From an uncultured Christensenellaceae bacterium (GTDB lineage Bacteria; Bacillota; Clostridia; Christensenellales; UBA3700), in contig CABKMX010000054.1 in assembly GCA_902373595.1 (NCBI GenBank), positions 1 through 6,948 on the forward strand: a DNA stretch of 6,948 bases, in the 5' to 3' direction. Made by a program: the position numbers and the translations under genes. The notes beneath the pieces are model-generated. The model did not search any database and was not told the DNA's origin. It was given only the letters and a program-made list of their open reading frames with translations. Within the stretch, counting starts at the first letter, position 1; every line of letters starts with the position of its first letter. Shown in pieces: positions 6,694-6,948 of the stretch.

Positions 6694-6948
6694 ATGAGCA
6701 AAAAATTTTTGGCGGTCGTCTTGATCGCGTTGACGTTGTGTGCGGTGTGTTTCGCCGCCGCCGGCTGCAGAGACAAAGAGGAGTTCGATTCGTCGTTTTT
6801 GGAAAAGAGATTTGAGCCGAACGCCACGTCGTCATATTCTTACAAGTACACTCAGCTCGGTTCGCCTTCGCACGGCAACCGCAGCCTTTGGCGCGACGGT
6901 ATGGTCACCGGCAACGGCGTTCAGGGCGCGGTCATTGCAGGGTCGCCC
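6694..6948 (+). CDS. Lipoprotein, N-terminal part; possible GH95-like glycoside hydrolase
   Basis: Only the first 85 codons are in the window; the frame stays open to the right edge. MSKK, a hydrophobic stretch and the box AAGC give a lipoprotein signal peptide with Cys25 as the likely lipid anchor, so the product would be exported and tethered to the outer face of the membrane. The start has AGGGA at 6686-6690, 3 nt upstream. After a short polar spacer, the mature region reads SLWRDGMVTGNGVQGAVIAG. This resembles the opening of the N-terminal beta-sandwich of GH95-type enzymes (alpha-L-fucosidase and relatives), where a GNG-x-GA pattern is usual. That assignment is from memory of the family pattern over about 20 residues and cannot be confirmed here, as no catalytic residue is visible. 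If right, the enzyme would trim glycans at the cell surface. It has its own promoter and follows a terminator, so it starts a new unit. Confidence 0.85.
   Translation, partial: MSKKFLAVVLIALTLCAVCFAAAGCRDKEEFDSSFLEKRFEPNATSSYSYKYTQLGSPSHGNRSLWRDGMVTGNGVQGAVIAGSP

Noticed and set aside
6683..6697. Four-codon ORF (MREL) whose stop overlaps the ATG of the last gene
   Set aside because: No SD of its own, and the codons are simply the SD region of the real gene; nothing supports a regulatory leader peptide.
1..6948. Mobile element, CRISPR array, defence system or other wholly new multi-gene system
   Set aside because: No transposase, integrase, terminal repeats, repeat-spacer array or unfamiliar gene cluster is visible; apart from the unknown lipoprotein the genes are familiar types with intact motifs.

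Overview
The window carries five plus-strand protein genes in three transcription units and no convincing gene on the minus strand. It is GC-rich, with Shine-Dalgarno sites of the AGGAGG type, sigma-A-like promoters (TTGACA, 17 nt, TATCAT), tightly packed operons and lipoprotein signal peptides. Together with the protein types (a GPH sugar symporter, a CopA with a CopZ-like domain, and the clostridial-looking branch of type I DAHP synthase), this suggests a GC-rich gut-type member of the Bacillota/Clostridia, perhaps an uncultured lineage. The taxonomic call is an inference from style, not from a marker gene.

Unit 1 (1-2832): the 3' part of a GPH/MelB-like sugar:cation symporter, open at the left edge, is followed 3 nt later by a 416-aa lipoprotein of unknown function. 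A GNRA-loop hairpin with a T-tract ends the unit at 2806-2832. A sugar importer with a membrane-anchored extracytoplasmic partner is the simplest reading.

Unit 2 (2947-6590): a strong promoter drives copA, a P1B-type Cu(I)-exporting ATPase with a metal-binding (HMA) domain at each end. One nucleotide after its stop codon comes a type I DAHP synthase (aroG-like), the entry enzyme of aromatic amino acid synthesis. A UUCG-loop terminator follows. The C-terminal HMA domain of CopA begins at an in-frame ATG (5314) preceded by a perfect AGGAGG at 5 nt, so the same message may also make a free 68-aa CopZ-like chaperone. This is the most interesting feature of the window.

Unit 3 (6618-right edge): a second promoter, nearly identical around its -10 to the copA promoter, precedes the first 85 codons of another lipoprotein. 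Its early mature region resembles the N-terminus of GH95-like glycoside hydrolases. Units 1 and 3 hint at carbohydrate use, with copper homeostasis and aromatic biosynthesis between them. I see no mobile element, CRISPR array, tRNA, rRNA or riboswitch. No wholly new system is evident; the novelty is in how known parts are arranged.
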